NCBI RefSeq assembly: GCF_014197055.1
Contig: NZ_JACIEW010000006.1
Coordinates: 186,001 to 250,000 of the forward strand
Direction: 5' to 3'
Source of the DNA: Devosia subaequoris
Lineage (GTDB): Bacteria > Pseudomonadota > Alphaproteobacteria > Rhizobiales > Devosiaceae
DNA length: 64,000 nt
Shown: positions 18,536-27,687 of the stretch, piece after piece
How the letters are laid out: each line of letters begins with the position of its first letter
How positions within the stretch are numbered: position 1 is the stretch's first letter
The notes under the pieces: model-generated
Told to the model about the DNA's origin: nothing
Databases searched by the model: none
What the model saw: only the letters and a program-made list of their open reading frames with translations
Program-made: the position numbers and the translations under genes

Positions 18536-19300
18536 GTGAACGACAGCCCATTGCAATCCACGCTTCGTGAACTGCAGGGGCTGTCGCGCGATGCCCGGTT
18601 CTGGACTGTCTTGGTCGTGATCGCGCTGATCGTGGGACTGGTGGGGCCATTCGGCACCTATCAGGTGCTGGCGGTGGCGCCGCGGCTTGCCTATTGGGGT
18701 GTGGTCGTTTTGGGCACAGCCCTGACCGGCACGCTGGTTGTGGGCTTTGTCGAAAGACTGCTGCGGCCGCGCCTCAACAAATATCTGGCGGCGCTGCTGG
18801 CCGGGGCCCTTCCCGGACCGTTGCTGGCGGCCATGGTGGCGCTGATCAATATTGCCGTGTTCGGGCCGGGGGTCACAAGCTTTGACCTGCTGACACTGGG
18901 GGTTTACTGCACGCTGATTTCGGCTGCAGTGACGCTGGTGAGCGCGGTGCTGGAACGGCCCGCTCAACCGGACCCGGCACATGTCCCACCTGCCCTGCTG
19001 GGGCGTTTGCCGCGCCCGCAACGAGGATTAATAAGGCGCATTTCGGTTGCAGATCACTATGTCGAGGTGACGACCGAGAAGGGCAGCAGCCTGGTCCTGA
19101 TGCGGCTCTCCGACGCCATCAAGGAAACCGCGCCCGTCGCCGGACTGCAGGTGCATCGCTCCCACTGGGTGGCGCTCGACGCCGTCAAGCGCGGTACGCG
19201 TCAGAAGGGCCGGCCGGCGCTGGAACTGGACGATGGCAGCATCGTGCCGGTCAGCCGGACCTACATCGCAGCAGTGCGGGCGGCAGGTTTCCCGGTCTGA
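18536..19300 (+). CDS. Membrane-anchored LytTR-domain transcriptional regulator
   Basis: A 254-aa regulator with about four N-terminal transmembrane helices (residues about 23-145) and a C-terminal LytTR DNA-binding domain (RRISVADHYVEVTTEKG, LMRLSDAIKE, GLQVHRSHWVALDAV, VPVSRTYIAAVRAAG). LytTR domains without a receiver, tethered to membrane helices, occur in alphaproteobacteria and probably respond to a membrane signal. GTG 18536 was selected as start because it lies just before the soluble N-terminus; the open frame reaches a TTG at 18449, which would overlap the palindrome. The 3' end overlaps the convergent LysR gene by 40 bp. Confidence 0.8.
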   Translation: MNDSPLQSTLRELQGLSRDARFWTVLVVIALIVGLVGPFGTYQVLAVAPRLAYWGVVVLGTALTGTLVVGFVERLLRPRLNKYLAALLAGALPGPLLAAMVALINIAVFGPGVTSFDLLTLGVYCTLISAAVTLVSAVLERPAQPDPAHVPPALLGRLPRPQRGLIRRISVADHYVEVTTEKGSSLVLMRLSDAIKETAPVAGLQVHRSHWVALDAVKRGTRQKGRPALELDDGSIVPVSRTYIAAVRAAGFPV

Positions 19301-20214
19301 AACAGATGCAGCCGATCATCGATGATTTCGCCGACACGAGCACATTCCTGGGCAATCTCGCGCACGAAATCGGCCAGCATGGGCCGCTCGAGCACGGCGG
19401 GATTGCGCACCACCATGGCCGTATCGCGATGCAGCGGTTCAAATTCCAGCGGCGAAATTTCCACCAGCCGCCCCGCACGCACATCCTCTTCCACCGCTGA
19501 ATTGACGAAGAATCCCAGTCCCTCTCCTTTCATCGCCAGGCGACGGGCGGGGCCGGTGGGCAATTCGACGCTGGTCCTAGCCAACCGCACGAGGGCAGCG
19601 GCACGTTCCGGATCGGCCTGCCACCACCGCAGGGCAATGACGCGGGGCACAATGGCCAGCACCTCGTCGATGCTCGGCTGGCTCGACAGCTTCGCCGCCA
19701 CCTCCGGGGACACCACCAGCGGCACATGTTCGCGCATGATGATGAGCGGCTCGAGATCGACCACCAGCGGATCGATATTGGGCCAGCAGAGTATCCCCAT
19801 CTCGACTTCACGTTCGTGCAGCATGGCGGCGATCTGCGCCTGACGGCCTTCGCGCACCACGACGTCAACGGAGGGGTAGTTCGCCTGGAAGCGGATCAGG
19901 CTTTCCGTAATTAGGGGGGAGACCAGGGTGCGCAGCGAGCCGATGGAGACGCGACCGCGCTCGACCCGGCGCAATGCCTCGCGCCCTTCCTGGGCGGTAC
20001 CGATGATACGCCGGGCAAAGGGCAGAAAGGTCATGCCCTGATCGGTCAGCGTCACCGTGCGCCCACGGACAAATAATTGCACGCCCAAAAGGTTTTCCAG
20101 GGCGCGGATGCGCATGGAAGCGGTGGCCTGGGTGATGTTGAGGTAGGCGGCAGCCCTGGTGAAGGACTGATCGCGGACAATGCGGTCAAACGTGCGAAGC
20201 TGGTCGAGATCCAT
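19261..20214 (-). CDS. LysR-family transcriptional regulator
   Basis: A 317-aa LysR regulator. The HTH is at residues 2-60 (LDQLRTFDRIVRDQSFTRAA, TQATASMRIRALENLLGVQLF), and the effector domain starts near residue 88 (RVSIGSLRTLVSPLITESLIRF). No adjacent divergent target gene exists: the neighbour across the 81-bp gap, trhO, is read in the same direction downstream of another promoter. The regulated function is therefore unknown. Its last 40 bp overlap the end of the convergent LytTR gene. Confidence 0.9.
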   Translation of the reverse strand: MDLDQLRTFDRIVRDQSFTRAAAYLNITQATASMRIRALENLLGVQLFVRGRTVTLTDQGMTFLPFARRIIGTAQEGREALRRVERGRVSIGSLRTLVSPLITESLIRFQANYPSVDVVVREGRQAQIAAMLHEREVEMGILCWPNIDPLVVDLEPLIIMREHVPLVVSPEVAAKLSSQPSIDEVLAIVPRVIALRWWQADPERAAALVRLARTSVELPTGPARRLAMKGEGLGFFVNSAVEEDVRAGRLVEISPLEFEPLHRDTAMVVRNPAVLERPMLADFVREIAQECARVGEIIDDRLHLFQTGKPAARTAAM

Positions 20215-20295
20215 TGGAAAGGCTTATGCAATATGCGAATATCGCCGTTCTATGGCGCGCACCATTGGCAATGTCTATACGTCGAGTGACGCAGG

Positions 20296-21333
20296 CTAGC
20301 CCTTGTTGGCCCGGCGCGAGCGCTCGGCCTGCGCTTTCTTCTGCTGGCGGCGGCGTTCGGCGTCGGTGAGAGCGGCGTCGCCCATGTGGGAGAGGCCGCG
20401 CTGTCTGGCCAAATCCATCTGACGCTGTCGCTCGGCGGCGGACTGGTGCTTGGCGACATCACCGGCGCAATAGGGGCAGGAGATGCCTTCCTGGAAATCG
20501 GCATGGCTCCGGTCCGCCTCGGTCAGGGGATGGCGGCAGGCGCGGCACAGCGTGGCATTGCCCAGTTCGAGCCCATGACCCACCGAGACCCGCTCATCGA
20601 AGACGAAGCATTCGCCGGCAAAGCGGCTTTGCTCCTCGGGCACCACTTCGAGATATTTCAAGATCCCGCCCTTGAGATGAAACACCTCCTCAAAGCCCTG
20701 ACTCAGAAGGTATGAGGACGCCTTTTCGCAGCGGATCCCGCCGGTGCAGAACATGGCCACCTTCCTGTCCTTGTTCGGATCGAGGTGCTTTTCGACATAA
20801 TCCTTGAACTCGACAAAGCTCGATGTGTGCGGATCCAGAGCGCGCTGAAAGGTGCCCAGGCCCACTTCATAATCATTGCGGGTATCGACCAGCACCACGT
20901 CATTGCGCTCGATCAGCGCATTCCAATCCTCGGGTTCGACATAGGTACCAACCTGCCGGTTGGGATCGACCTGCGGCGCGCGCAAGGTGACGATCTCAGG
21001 CTTCACGCGCACCTTCATGCGCAAGAAAGGGGCGGTTTCGGCAAAGGAATATTTCACCTCGGCTCCGGCGAGCCGGGCGCCGAAGGGACCGGAGACGAAG
21101 AGATAATCGGCCAGCGCGTCAATGGCCTCAGGTGCGCCGGCGACGGTGCCATTGATGCCTTCGGGGGCCAGGATCAACGTGCCCTTGATGGCGCGACCGC
21201 AACAGAACTCGGCCAGCGGGCCTTTCAGCGCTTCGACATCGGGAAGGGCAGCGAATTTATAGACGGCCATCACCTTGTATGGATGATCGGTCTGGGGCAA
21301 ACTGGACATGGATTTCGAGCTGGGCGCGTTCAT
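20296..21333 (-). CDS. trhO: tRNA uridine(34) hydroxylase TrhO (rhodanese family)
   Basis: A 345-aa protein of the TrhO/YceA (UPF0176) family, which forms 5-hydroxyuridine at position 34 of certain tRNAs in an oxygen-dependent manner. It has an N-terminal acylphosphatase-like domain (YKVMAVYKFAALPDVEALK, APEGINGTVAG) and a rhodanese domain with the active-site loop MFCTGGIRCEKASSYL. The C-terminal Cys-rich segment (CRACRHPL, CPYCAG) could bind zinc. A Lys/Arg-rich tail follows. Several nearby ATGs (21345, 21333, 21309) are possible, none with a clear ribosome site; 21333 is a compromise. Confidence 0.9.
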   Translation of the reverse strand: MNAPSSKSMSSLPQTDHPYKVMAVYKFAALPDVEALKGPLAEFCCGRAIKGTLILAPEGINGTVAGAPEAIDALADYLFVSGPFGARLAGAEVKYSFAETAPFLRMKVRVKPEIVTLRAPQVDPNRQVGTYVEPEDWNALIERNDVVLVDTRNDYEVGLGTFQRALDPHTSSFVEFKDYVEKHLDPNKDRKVAMFCTGGIRCEKASSYLLSQGFEEVFHLKGGILKYLEVVPEEQSRFAGECFVFDERVSVGHGLELGNATLCRACRHPLTEADRSHADFQEGISCPYCAGDVAKHQSAAERQRQMDLARQRGLSHMGDAALTDAERRRQQKKAQAERSRRANKG

Positions 21334-21402
21334 TGCGCCGCTCATACCATCGGTCGCGCCCGGCGTCACGGGGCGACCGCAGCCACAAAATCGGGAGTGA
21401 CC

Positions 21403-22440
21403 ATGACCTATCGGGCGGACAACGCGCGCTACGACACGATGCAATACCGCCGCTCAGGCAAATCGGGGCTGAAGCTGCCGGTGGTGAGCCTGGGGCTGTG
21501 GCAGAATTTCGGCGGTACGCGGGACTATCCCAGCGCCATGGAAATCCTGGGCTACGCCTTCGACCAGGGCGTGACTCATTTTGACCTGGCCAATAATTAC
21601 GGACCGCCGGCAGGCTCCTCGGAAGAATTGTTTGGCCAGGTGATGGCCCGCGATTTCCGCCCCTATCGCGACGAGATGATCGTTTCGACCAAGGCAGGCT
21701 ACAATATGTGGCCCGGGCCTTATGGCGAATGGGGCAGCCGCAAATATCTGCTGGCGAGTCTCGACCAGTCGCTGCGACGGATGGGGCTCGACTATGTCGA
21801 TATCTTCTATTCGCACCGCTACGACCCGGAAACGCCGCTGGAAGAGACCATGGGTGCACTGGCCCATGCGGTTAAATCGGGCAAGGCGCTTTATGTCGGC
21901 ATCTCCTCCTATCCGGAACAGCAGACGCGCGAAGCGCATCGGATTCTGAAGGACATGGGGGTGGCTACCACCATCCATCAGCCGAGCTATTCGATGATCA
22001 ATCGCTGGATCGAGAACGACAAGACCATCGATGCCTGCGGTGAGCTGGGCATCGGGGTTATTGCCTTTTCGCCGCTGGCGCAGGGCGTGCTCTCGGGCAA
22101 GTACAATAGCGGCAATACCGACGGGGCGCGGGGCGATAATCCGAATGGCACTCTGCGCGCCAGCCATATCGAGCCGCGGGTGCTCGAGGCTGTCGACAAG
22201 GTGGGCGAGATTGCCAAGGCGCGTGGCCAGACCATGGTGCAACTGGCGCTGAGCTGGGTGCTCAGGCGCCAGGAAATGACCTCGGCGCTGGTCGGGGTCA
22301 GGACGCTGGATCAGCTCAAGGACAATCTGGGCGTGCTCAACAACCTCGATCTCAGCGATGAGGAGATTGCAGCGATCGACGAAGCCACGGCCGGCGGACA
22401 AATGGAACTGCACCCGCGCCCGCAGGGCTGGCTGCGGTAG
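21403..22440 (+). CDS. Aldo/keto reductase, YghZ-like (L-glyceraldehyde 3-phosphate reductase type)
   Basis: A 345-aa aldo/keto reductase of the YghZ / Kv-channel-beta-like subgroup. Catalytic residues are present: Asp and Tyr in HFDLANNYGPPAGSSEE, Lys in STKAGYNMWPGPYGEWG and His in FYSHRYDPETPLEETM. The long loop after the Lys strand and the sequence SRKYLLASLDQSLRRM are characteristic of YghZ. The family reduces L-glyceraldehyde 3-phosphate and methylglyoxal. ATG 21403 follows GGGAGTG. It is divergent from trhO, with starts about 70 bp apart. Confidence 0.9.
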   Translation: MTYRADNARYDTMQYRRSGKSGLKLPVVSLGLWQNFGGTRDYPSAMEILGYAFDQGVTHFDLANNYGPPAGSSEELFGQVMARDFRPYRDEMIVSTKAGYNMWPGPYGEWGSRKYLLASLDQSLRRMGLDYVDIFYSHRYDPETPLEETMGALAHAVKSGKALYVGISSYPEQQTREAHRILKDMGVATTIHQPSYSMINRWIENDKTIDACGELGIGVIAFSPLAQGVLSGKYNSGNTDGARGDNPNGTLRASHIEPRVLEAVDKVGEIAKARGQTMVQLALSWVLRRQEMTSALVGVRTLDQLKDNLGVLNNLDLSDEEIAAIDEATAGGQMELHPRPQGWLR

Positions 22441-22473
22441 GGTAGACTGGCTCGTGGCATCCGGTGTGTAACG

Positions 22474-22526
22474 TCACCCCACCCTCGGTCTCTTCCCCTC
22501 AAGGCGAGGGATTGGGGGTGGGGTGA
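22474..22526. repeat. Palindromic C/G-rich repeat (REP-like) between convergent genes
   Basis: An 11-bp perfect inverted pair (22474-22484 with 22516-22526) encloses a second small stem (CCCTC/GAGGG near 22496-22510). It lies between the aldo/keto reductase stop and the convergent flavoprotein stop. Similar C-rich hairpins occur at several other places in this window, so it looks like a dispersed repeat that may double as a bidirectional terminator. Confidence 0.6.
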
Positions 22527-22550
22527 TACCGCACCCACGCCGGAGAGGCG

Positions 22551-23441
22551 TTAAACCATCATTGAGTGCAGCGCGCCCATGGCGGCGAGGGAGCCGGTGT
22601 TGTTGGCGAACGTCACCGAATGCATGCCGGTGGTCAGGTCGCCGGCGGCGAAAATGCCGGGGCGGGAGGTGGCCTGCATGTCGCCCACGGCAATCATGGT
22701 GCCGGTCGGGGTGTCTTTCATATCAAGACCGAGTTGGGCATGCAGATCGGCTGAGGGGCGATTGCGCGGGTGGGCGTAAAGCGCTTCAAGGGCGATTTCG
22801 GTGCCGTCTTCGAGGGTAACGCCGCGCAGCAGCCCCTGGTCATGGGCAATGCTGGCGAGCTTGCCGTCTTGGAGCTTTACGCCGCGCTTTTCGAGCTTGT
22901 GCCGCTCCTGGTCGGGGATATCGTGGCCGTCCAGGATCAGGGTGATGTCGTCGGTCCAGTTGGCATAGAGCGCGGGAGCATGCAGTGACATGGGCGAGGA
23001 ATAGAGCAGGCCCCAGCGCTTTCCGGCCACTTCATAGCCGTGGCAGAACGGGCAGTGGATGACCGTGTTGCCCCAGCATTGCGCGAAGCCGGGAATGTCG
23101 GGCATTTGATCGACAATGCCATAGCTCAGGATCAGGCTGCGGCCAGATATGGTTTCGCCATCGGCAGTGGTGATGCGGAAATCGTCCGGCTCACCGGTGA
23201 CGAGCTGGGCCTTGGCGCTGACGATCTGCACCGTGGGGTAGCCCTGAACCTGCTTGCGTGCTGCGGAGAGCAATTCGCTCGGCGGGGTGCCGTCATGGCC
23301 AAAGATATTGTGAGCGTGCTCGGCATAGCGATTGCGATTGAGTCCGGTGTCGAGCACGGTGACCTTGCGACAAGCGCGGCCCAGCTGCATGGCGGCGGTG
23401 AGGCCGGCAAAGCTGCCGCCGACAATAACTACATCCTGCAT
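22551..23441 (-). CDS. Thioredoxin-reductase-like NAD(P)/FAD oxidoreductase
   Basis: A 296-aa flavoprotein of the class II pyridine-nucleotide-disulfide family. The FAD motif is VVIVGGSFAGLTAAMQLGR, the redox CxxC is HCPFCHGYE in the middle of the NAD(P) domain, and the closing FAD segment is GIFAAGDLTTGMHSVTFA. The NADPH-domain glycine motif seen in true thioredoxin reductases is not clear here (GLLYSSPMS), so cofactor use is uncertain. Relatives include thioredoxin reductases and proteins that accompany redox regulators. An Rrf2 regulator lies 84 bp upstream in the same direction, suggesting regulation in response to redox or nitrosative stress. Confidence 0.85.
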   Translation of the reverse strand: MQDVVIVGGSFAGLTAAMQLGRACRKVTVLDTGLNRNRYAEHAHNIFGHDGTPPSELLSAARKQVQGYPTVQIVSAKAQLVTGEPDDFRITTADGETISGRSLILSYGIVDQMPDIPGFAQCWGNTVIHCPFCHGYEVAGKRWGLLYSSPMSLHAPALYANWTDDITLILDGHDIPDQERHKLEKRGVKLQDGKLASIAHDQGLLRGVTLEDGTEIALEALYAHPRNRPSADLHAQLGLDMKDTPTGTMIAVGDMQATSRPGIFAAGDLTTGMHSVTFANNTGSLAAMGALHSMMV

Positions 23442-23524
23442 ATCTCAGGTCCTTTTTTGGACGAGCTGACCCATCCGCTGCCGCGGTGCGGCATCGCCTG
23501 AGGCTCGCTCTAGGGTTGAAAATG

Positions 23525-23962
23525 TCAGTCCAGGCGGGGGAACCCCGCATGGAGCGCTTCGGTTGCCAAGTCGCTCAGGCGCACCCGTTGCAAGCGGGCG
23601 GCCAGCAGCGCCTCGGCATCATTGAGGAAATCATGCATCACCCGGTCGACCGAGCGCACGATGGCGCAGGTCGTGTCGCCCGGGTCGCTCTCGGTGCGCA
23701 GCAGCATCCGCTCACCCAGCGCGGCGTAGACATCGCGCAGGGTGATTTCGGTGGCCGGACGGCTGAGCGTCCAGCCGCCATTGGGACCCTTGCTGGCTTC
23801 GACGATATCGGCCTCGCGCAGTTCGCCCAGAATGCGGCGCACGACGACCGGATTGGTCATCAGGCAGGTGGCCAAGGCGGCCGAGCTGAGCTGCTTGTCG
23901 GGCTGGGCATGCAGATGCACCAGGGCATGCAAGGCGATGGAGAGACGGCTAGATCGTTTCAT
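23525..23962 (-). CDS. Rrf2-family transcriptional regulator
   Basis: A 145-aa Rrf2 regulator. The winged HTH covers residues about 1-65 (SRLSIALHALVHLHAQ, TNPVVVRRILGELREADIV, SKGPNGGWTLSRP). The three clustered cysteines that bind an iron-sulfur cluster in IscR/NsrR are missing; only Cys residues in ALATCLM and GDTTCAIV remain. It therefore belongs with YwnA-like members that sense redox or aldehydes without a classical cluster. It immediately precedes the thioredoxin-reductase-like gene and probably regulates it. Confidence 0.9.
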   Translation of the reverse strand: MKRSSRLSIALHALVHLHAQPDKQLSSAALATCLMTNPVVVRRILGELREADIVEASKGPNGGWTLSRPATEITLRDVYAALGERMLLRTESDPGDTTCAIVRSVDRVMHDFLNDAEALLAARLQRVRLSDLATEALHAGFPRLD

Positions 23963-24059
23963 GGAACTTTTATTGTTACATATAGGGCCGCTGTCAAGGG
24001 GCTTATCTTCGCCCCCATTGGCAGCTTAAGGTGAGGCCCTCGATCTTGGGAGGATCACC

Positions 24060-24665
24060 ATGCGCCTTGCAGCTTTACTGATCGCCCTTTGCGTCGGCCT
24101 GATTGGCTCCGCAGCGGCACAAGATACAGCCAGCCAGGCGGTGATTGATCGCATGAAAGCGGGCAAGCTGATGCCGATCAGCGATGTGGCGGTGTTGATG
24201 ATGGGGGCGGAGCGCTGGTGCTACAGGCTGCAGGACGGCAATTGCGCCTGGTCCGACATCTACCTTGCGGTCAGCGAAACCGACGCAATCTATGAGATTT
24301 CCAACCCCTGGAGCGAAGAGATCGACATCTCCTTTGTCGACCGCGGCGTGTTCAGGCAAGATCGCTATATCTGCGAGACAGGAAATGACTGGGTGCCCAC
24401 TGTCCGCGGCTATGAGAGAGCCGATGGAACCGCGATTGAGGGCCGCGCGCTGGCGGCATTGAGGGAGGAGATTTACAGCATGGTCAGCGTGGAGGATGAC
24501 GATGACTGTTTCGATTATCTCTTCCAGCATCACAACAAGGCCAAAGAGACAGTAACCCTGTTGCAGCGCCACTATGTCGAAGGGGAAACCGACCCCGCCA
24601 ATGATGCACTGGTGACGCTGTATTTTGATGCGGACGCGGCCGCTGACCTAGGCTGGTATTGGTAG
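24060..24665 (+). CDS. Hypothetical secreted protein
   Basis: A 201-aa exported protein I do not recognise. The signal peptide is residues 1-20 (LAALLIALCVGLIGSAAA|QDT). The mature part has four cysteines (ERWCYRLQDGNCAWSD, RYICETG, DDDDCFDY), allowing two disulfides, and an acidic patch VEDDDDCFDY. It is aromatic-rich and ends in GWYW. ATG 24060 follows GGGAGGATC. It is isolated between the Rrf2 gene (divergent) and an oxidoreductase gene (convergent). Confidence 0.65.
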   Translation: MRLAALLIALCVGLIGSAAAQDTASQAVIDRMKAGKLMPISDVAVLMMGAERWCYRLQDGNCAWSDIYLAVSETDAIYEISNPWSEEIDISFVDRGVFRQDRYICETGNDWVPTVRGYERADGTAIEGRALAALREEIYSMVSVEDDDDCFDYLFQHHNKAKETVTLLQRHYVEGETDPANDALVTLYFDADAAADLGWYW

Positions 24666-24670
24666 TGTCC

Positions 24671-24689
24671 CCCTCCCCTGGGGAGAGGG
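24671..24689. repeat. C/G-rich palindromic repeat
   Basis: CCCTC (24671-24675) pairs with GAGGG (24685-24689) around a CCC/GGGG core, directly after a secreted-protein stop and before a convergent gene. It has the same style as the hairpins at 51620-51636 and 54821-54843. Confidence 0.5.
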
Positions 24690-24714
24690 AGACATGCTGG
24701 CGGGACAGCTGGCG

Positions 24715-25839
24715 CTAGAGCGCGCCGTCCTTGAGACTGTCGGCGAGCGGAGCGGGGCGCGTGACCGGGGTCTTGATCTCCACGGTGCGGCCATCACGTG
24801 CGGCAGCCTCGAAGGCCTCCATCACTTCGAGAACATGCAAGGCTAGGTCGCCATTGGCGCGGTGCGGCCGGCCCTCGAGAATCGCGGCGGCCATGTCGGC
24901 GACGCCGAGTGAACGGTAATTGCCGTCAGCATAGGGCGCCTCGAGCTTGACCTCATTCCAGTCCTCATCGCGGCCGCGCTTGCGCAGTTCCACCGTGCCG
25001 CCGAAATGATTGGGGTCGGGCACGAGCAGGGTCTGCTCGGTGCCATAGAGTTCGAACGGCACGTGCTTATGGGCGGCAACGTCAAAGCTCATGGCGATCT
25101 GCACGATAGCGCCATTGGCAAAGCCCAGCGCGCCGGTGACATGGGTGTCGATATGCACCGGCATGGTCTGGCCCTTTTTGGGCTCGGAGGTGATGGTGCG
25201 CTCGGTCCGCAAACGCGAGGACATGGCCGAGACTTTGGCGACAGGCCCCAGCAGATTGACCAGATCGGTGATGTAATAGGGGCCCATATCGAACATGGGG
25301 CCGCCGCCCAGGTCATAATAGAAGGCCGGGTCAGGATGCCAGCTTTCGTGGCCGGGGCATTGCATAAAGGCGGTGCCGCCGATCAACTGACCCAGCACGC
25401 CACTATCGACCACGGCGCGCGCCTGCTGATGGGCACCCCCCAGGAAAGTATCGGGAGCCGACCCGATGCGAAGGCCGGCGGCCTTTGCCGCATCGAGCAG
25501 CTTCTGGCCCTCGGCAAAAGAAATGCCGAGCGGCTTTTCGGAATAGACATGCTTTCCGGCGGCCAGGCATTTGAGCCCCACATCGACATGGGCCCGCGGA
25601 ATGGTCAGGTTGACGACCAGATCAATACCGGGATCAGCGAGCATGTCGTCGACACTCATCGCCGTGAGGCCGAACTCGTCGGCGCGGGCCTGGGCCGCTT
25701 CGGGCCGCATGTCCGAAAGCGCCTTGACGTCGAGCACGCCGAAGCCCGGCAAGCCGTCCTTGCCCAGAATGGCCTTCAAATAGGCCGAAGAAATATTGCC
25801 GGTACCGATAAAGCCGATGCCGAGGCGCTTGGCGCTCAT
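24715..25839 (-). CDS. Gfo/Idh/MocA family oxidoreductase
   Basis: A 374-aa NAD(P)-dependent sugar or inositol dehydrogenase-type protein. The Rossmann motif is GIGFIGTGNISSAYLKAILG, the catalytic motif is YSEKPLGISF near residue 100, and the substrate domain contains GGGPMFDMGPYYITDLVNLLG. It is a paralogue of the enzyme at 8269-9306 but differs in the substrate domain. It stands alone leftward. A near-palindrome about 110 bp upstream (25946-25959) with an ACGT centre resembles LacI-type operators, in keeping with a sugar-linked role. Confidence 0.9.
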   Translation of the reverse strand: MSAKRLGIGFIGTGNISSAYLKAILGKDGLPGFGVLDVKALSDMRPEAAQARADEFGLTAMSVDDMLADPGIDLVVNLTIPRAHVDVGLKCLAAGKHVYSEKPLGISFAEGQKLLDAAKAAGLRIGSAPDTFLGGAHQQARAVVDSGVLGQLIGGTAFMQCPGHESWHPDPAFYYDLGGGPMFDMGPYYITDLVNLLGPVAKVSAMSSRLRTERTITSEPKKGQTMPVHIDTHVTGALGFANGAIVQIAMSFDVAAHKHVPFELYGTEQTLLVPDPNHFGGTVELRKRGRDEDWNEVKLEAPYADGNYRSLGVADMAAAILEGRPHRANGDLALHVLEVMEAFEAAARDGRTVEIKTPVTRPAPLADSLKDGAL

Positions 25840-25945
25840 CTGCGCACTCCTCCCAAGGTCAGCGTTTCAAGGAAACGCCGCGTTTGCTTCCCGCTGTTGA
25901 TTCTTCGCGTCGGCGGCCAGAAAGCCGGCCGGAAAACGCTTTAGA

Positions 25946-25959
25946 TGTACGTGCATCAA
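25946..25959. promoter_or_regulatory. Near-palindrome upstream of oxidoreductase gene
   Basis: GATGTACGTGCATC is symmetric at 12 of 14 positions with an ACGT centre, like LacI-family operators. It sits in the 207-bp gap between the oxidoreductase start at 25839 and the TadG stop. No LacI gene is in the window. Confidence 0.3.
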
Positions 25960-26046
25960 CCTAGACCGGGCGGGACGGAGTCGGGAAGTGGGAGCAGCGA
26001 ATTTATGCGATAATTCTTTTGCGCAGGTCTACGGGGCAACCCTACC

Positions 26047-27687
26047 CTACCCCACCAGCACGGCACGGTCGCAGCGCACGCCATAGACGCGCACATCGGC
26101 TTCGCCCAGCCCCAGGCCCAGCGCGGACAGCGTGCCACTGATTGTGTTGTCGATCAGGGGCGCAAACGGCACGAGCAGGGCGCGAACGGTCTGAGCAATG
26201 ATGTGGGGCGGCGACAGGCCCAGGCCCGACACATTGACGGTGAGATCGAGCCGGTCGAGCAGCATGGCGGAAAGGGATGCAACCAGCGTTTCGGTACGCG
26301 CCGTCCGCATGGTGCCCGCGGCAATGTCGGCTGAGGAAAAATTGAGCCGGACCGGAGTGGTCTGGGCCAGTTCGACCATGGCTGCGCCGGTAACGCGCAG
26401 CAGCAGGATATCGATCAGGCGCACCGGGGCGGCCGAAGGGGGCACGCCGAAATCGGCCAGGCTCGCATCGCTCATCTCACCGACGCTCAGGCGCAATATG
26501 CCGGGGCGGGCGGCGATGGTGGCACTGCCTTGTGGCGCTACGGTTGTCGGGCAAGTCGCAGCCTCGGCACGCGCCTCGGCGGGCGCCAGGTCGAGCCAGA
26601 GCGGGAGCTTGACCCCGGCACCAAGCAGGGTCGGTCCGCCCAGCAATTCAGCCCTGAGGCGCAGCCGGGTCTGTGCGGTTCGAACGATGGTGCCCATGGG
26701 CCCCAGGGTAAACCAGGCGCCACCCTGGGCCGGCTCGCCAACGGCCAGATCGAGTTGCAGCGACACCAGCCCCGGCACTGCTGCACCGAGATTGAGCGAG
26801 ACCTGACGATTACCGTCGCCGAGCGCTGCCGCCGCCGAGAGCAGTTCGAGCACGGACAGAGACAGATCAGCCGCCCCGGCGCTGCCGAGTTCCAGCCTAC
26901 CCAGCCGGCCCAGATCGATCAGCTTGCCCAGATCAACATTAGCCCCGGCACCGGCGGTGGCGAGCAGCATCAGGGCGGAATGGGCTCTGCCATGGGCGAG
27001 ACCAGCCAGCGTTGCGGCAACACCCCGTGTCCCGGCGTGAGTGGCAAGCAGGTCATCATAGCTGCCGGCGGTGACGCCCAGTTCGGTAGCCAGCGCATCG
27101 AGAAAATCCAGGGCGTCGACACGGGCTGCGGCGAGCGCCCTATAGTCCAGGACCGACAGGGACACTGTAGTGCCAAGGAGGGCCGACAGAATGGCATTGG
27201 CGAGGCCCTCATTCAGGCTGGCGAGGCGCGAACCCACAGAAAAGGACACCTCGGGGGTCACCGACGCAATGCCGGATGCCCGGAGGATGGGAACGGTGGC
27301 GAAACTGGACGCGAAATAAAGCCTGCCGGGCCGGTTGAGAGTGACCGAGACAGCATTGTGTGGTGTCTTGCCGGGGGTGAAGCGGTCGGCGATGACCGGT
27401 TCGGTCGGGTCATAGCGGCCCGCAAGCACGGTCAGCCCATCCGTGCTGGCCGGGGCAAGGAGCTGCGCCCCGGTCAGCACGGATTGAGCGATCTCGGCAG
27501 CGCGGGCGGGATCGGTCGCAGCCGAGATGGCCGCCAGATCGACTCCGGCCTGCAGGACGCGACGCTCGTGATAGAGCGAAGCCGCATCCACCGCCAAGGC
27601 CGACACCATGGCGGAAACAGCGAAGCCGAAGGCGAAGAGCACAGCCATATTGCCACGCTCATCACGGCGGAAACGGGACCCGGTCAC
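26047..27687 (-). CDS. TadG-family pilus-assembly / surface protein
   Basis: A 546-aa protein with an N-terminal basic patch and one membrane helix (RRDERGNMAVLFAFGFAVSAMVSALAVDAASLYHERRVLQ), the signature of TadG-like (Flp pilus assembly) proteins. The rest is an Ala/Leu/Gly-rich extracytoplasmic domain with no von Willebrand A metal motif that I can see. It overlaps the upstream TadE gene by 4 nt. The remaining tad genes (prepilin, CpaA-CpaF, TadB/C) are absent from the neighbourhood, so this may be an orphan TadE/TadG pair with its own role in the envelope. Confidence 0.8.
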   Translation of the reverse strand: MTGSRFRRDERGNMAVLFAFGFAVSAMVSALAVDAASLYHERRVLQAGVDLAAISAATDPARAAEIAQSVLTGAQLLAPASTDGLTVLAGRYDPTEPVIADRFTPGKTPHNAVSVTLNRPGRLYFASSFATVPILRASGIASVTPEVSFSVGSRLASLNEGLANAILSALLGTTVSLSVLDYRALAAARVDALDFLDALATELGVTAGSYDDLLATHAGTRGVAATLAGLAHGRAHSALMLLATAGAGANVDLGKLIDLGRLGRLELGSAGAADLSLSVLELLSAAAALGDGNRQVSLNLGAAVPGLVSLQLDLAVGEPAQGGAWFTLGPMGTIVRTAQTRLRLRAELLGGPTLLGAGVKLPLWLDLAPAEARAEAATCPTTVAPQGSATIAARPGILRLSVGEMSDASLADFGVPPSAAPVRLIDILLLRVTGAAMVELAQTTPVRLNFSSADIAAGTMRTARTETLVASLSAMLLDRLDLTVNVSGLGLSPPHIIAQTVRALLVPFAPLIDNTISGTLSALGLGLGEADVRVYGVRCDRAVLVG

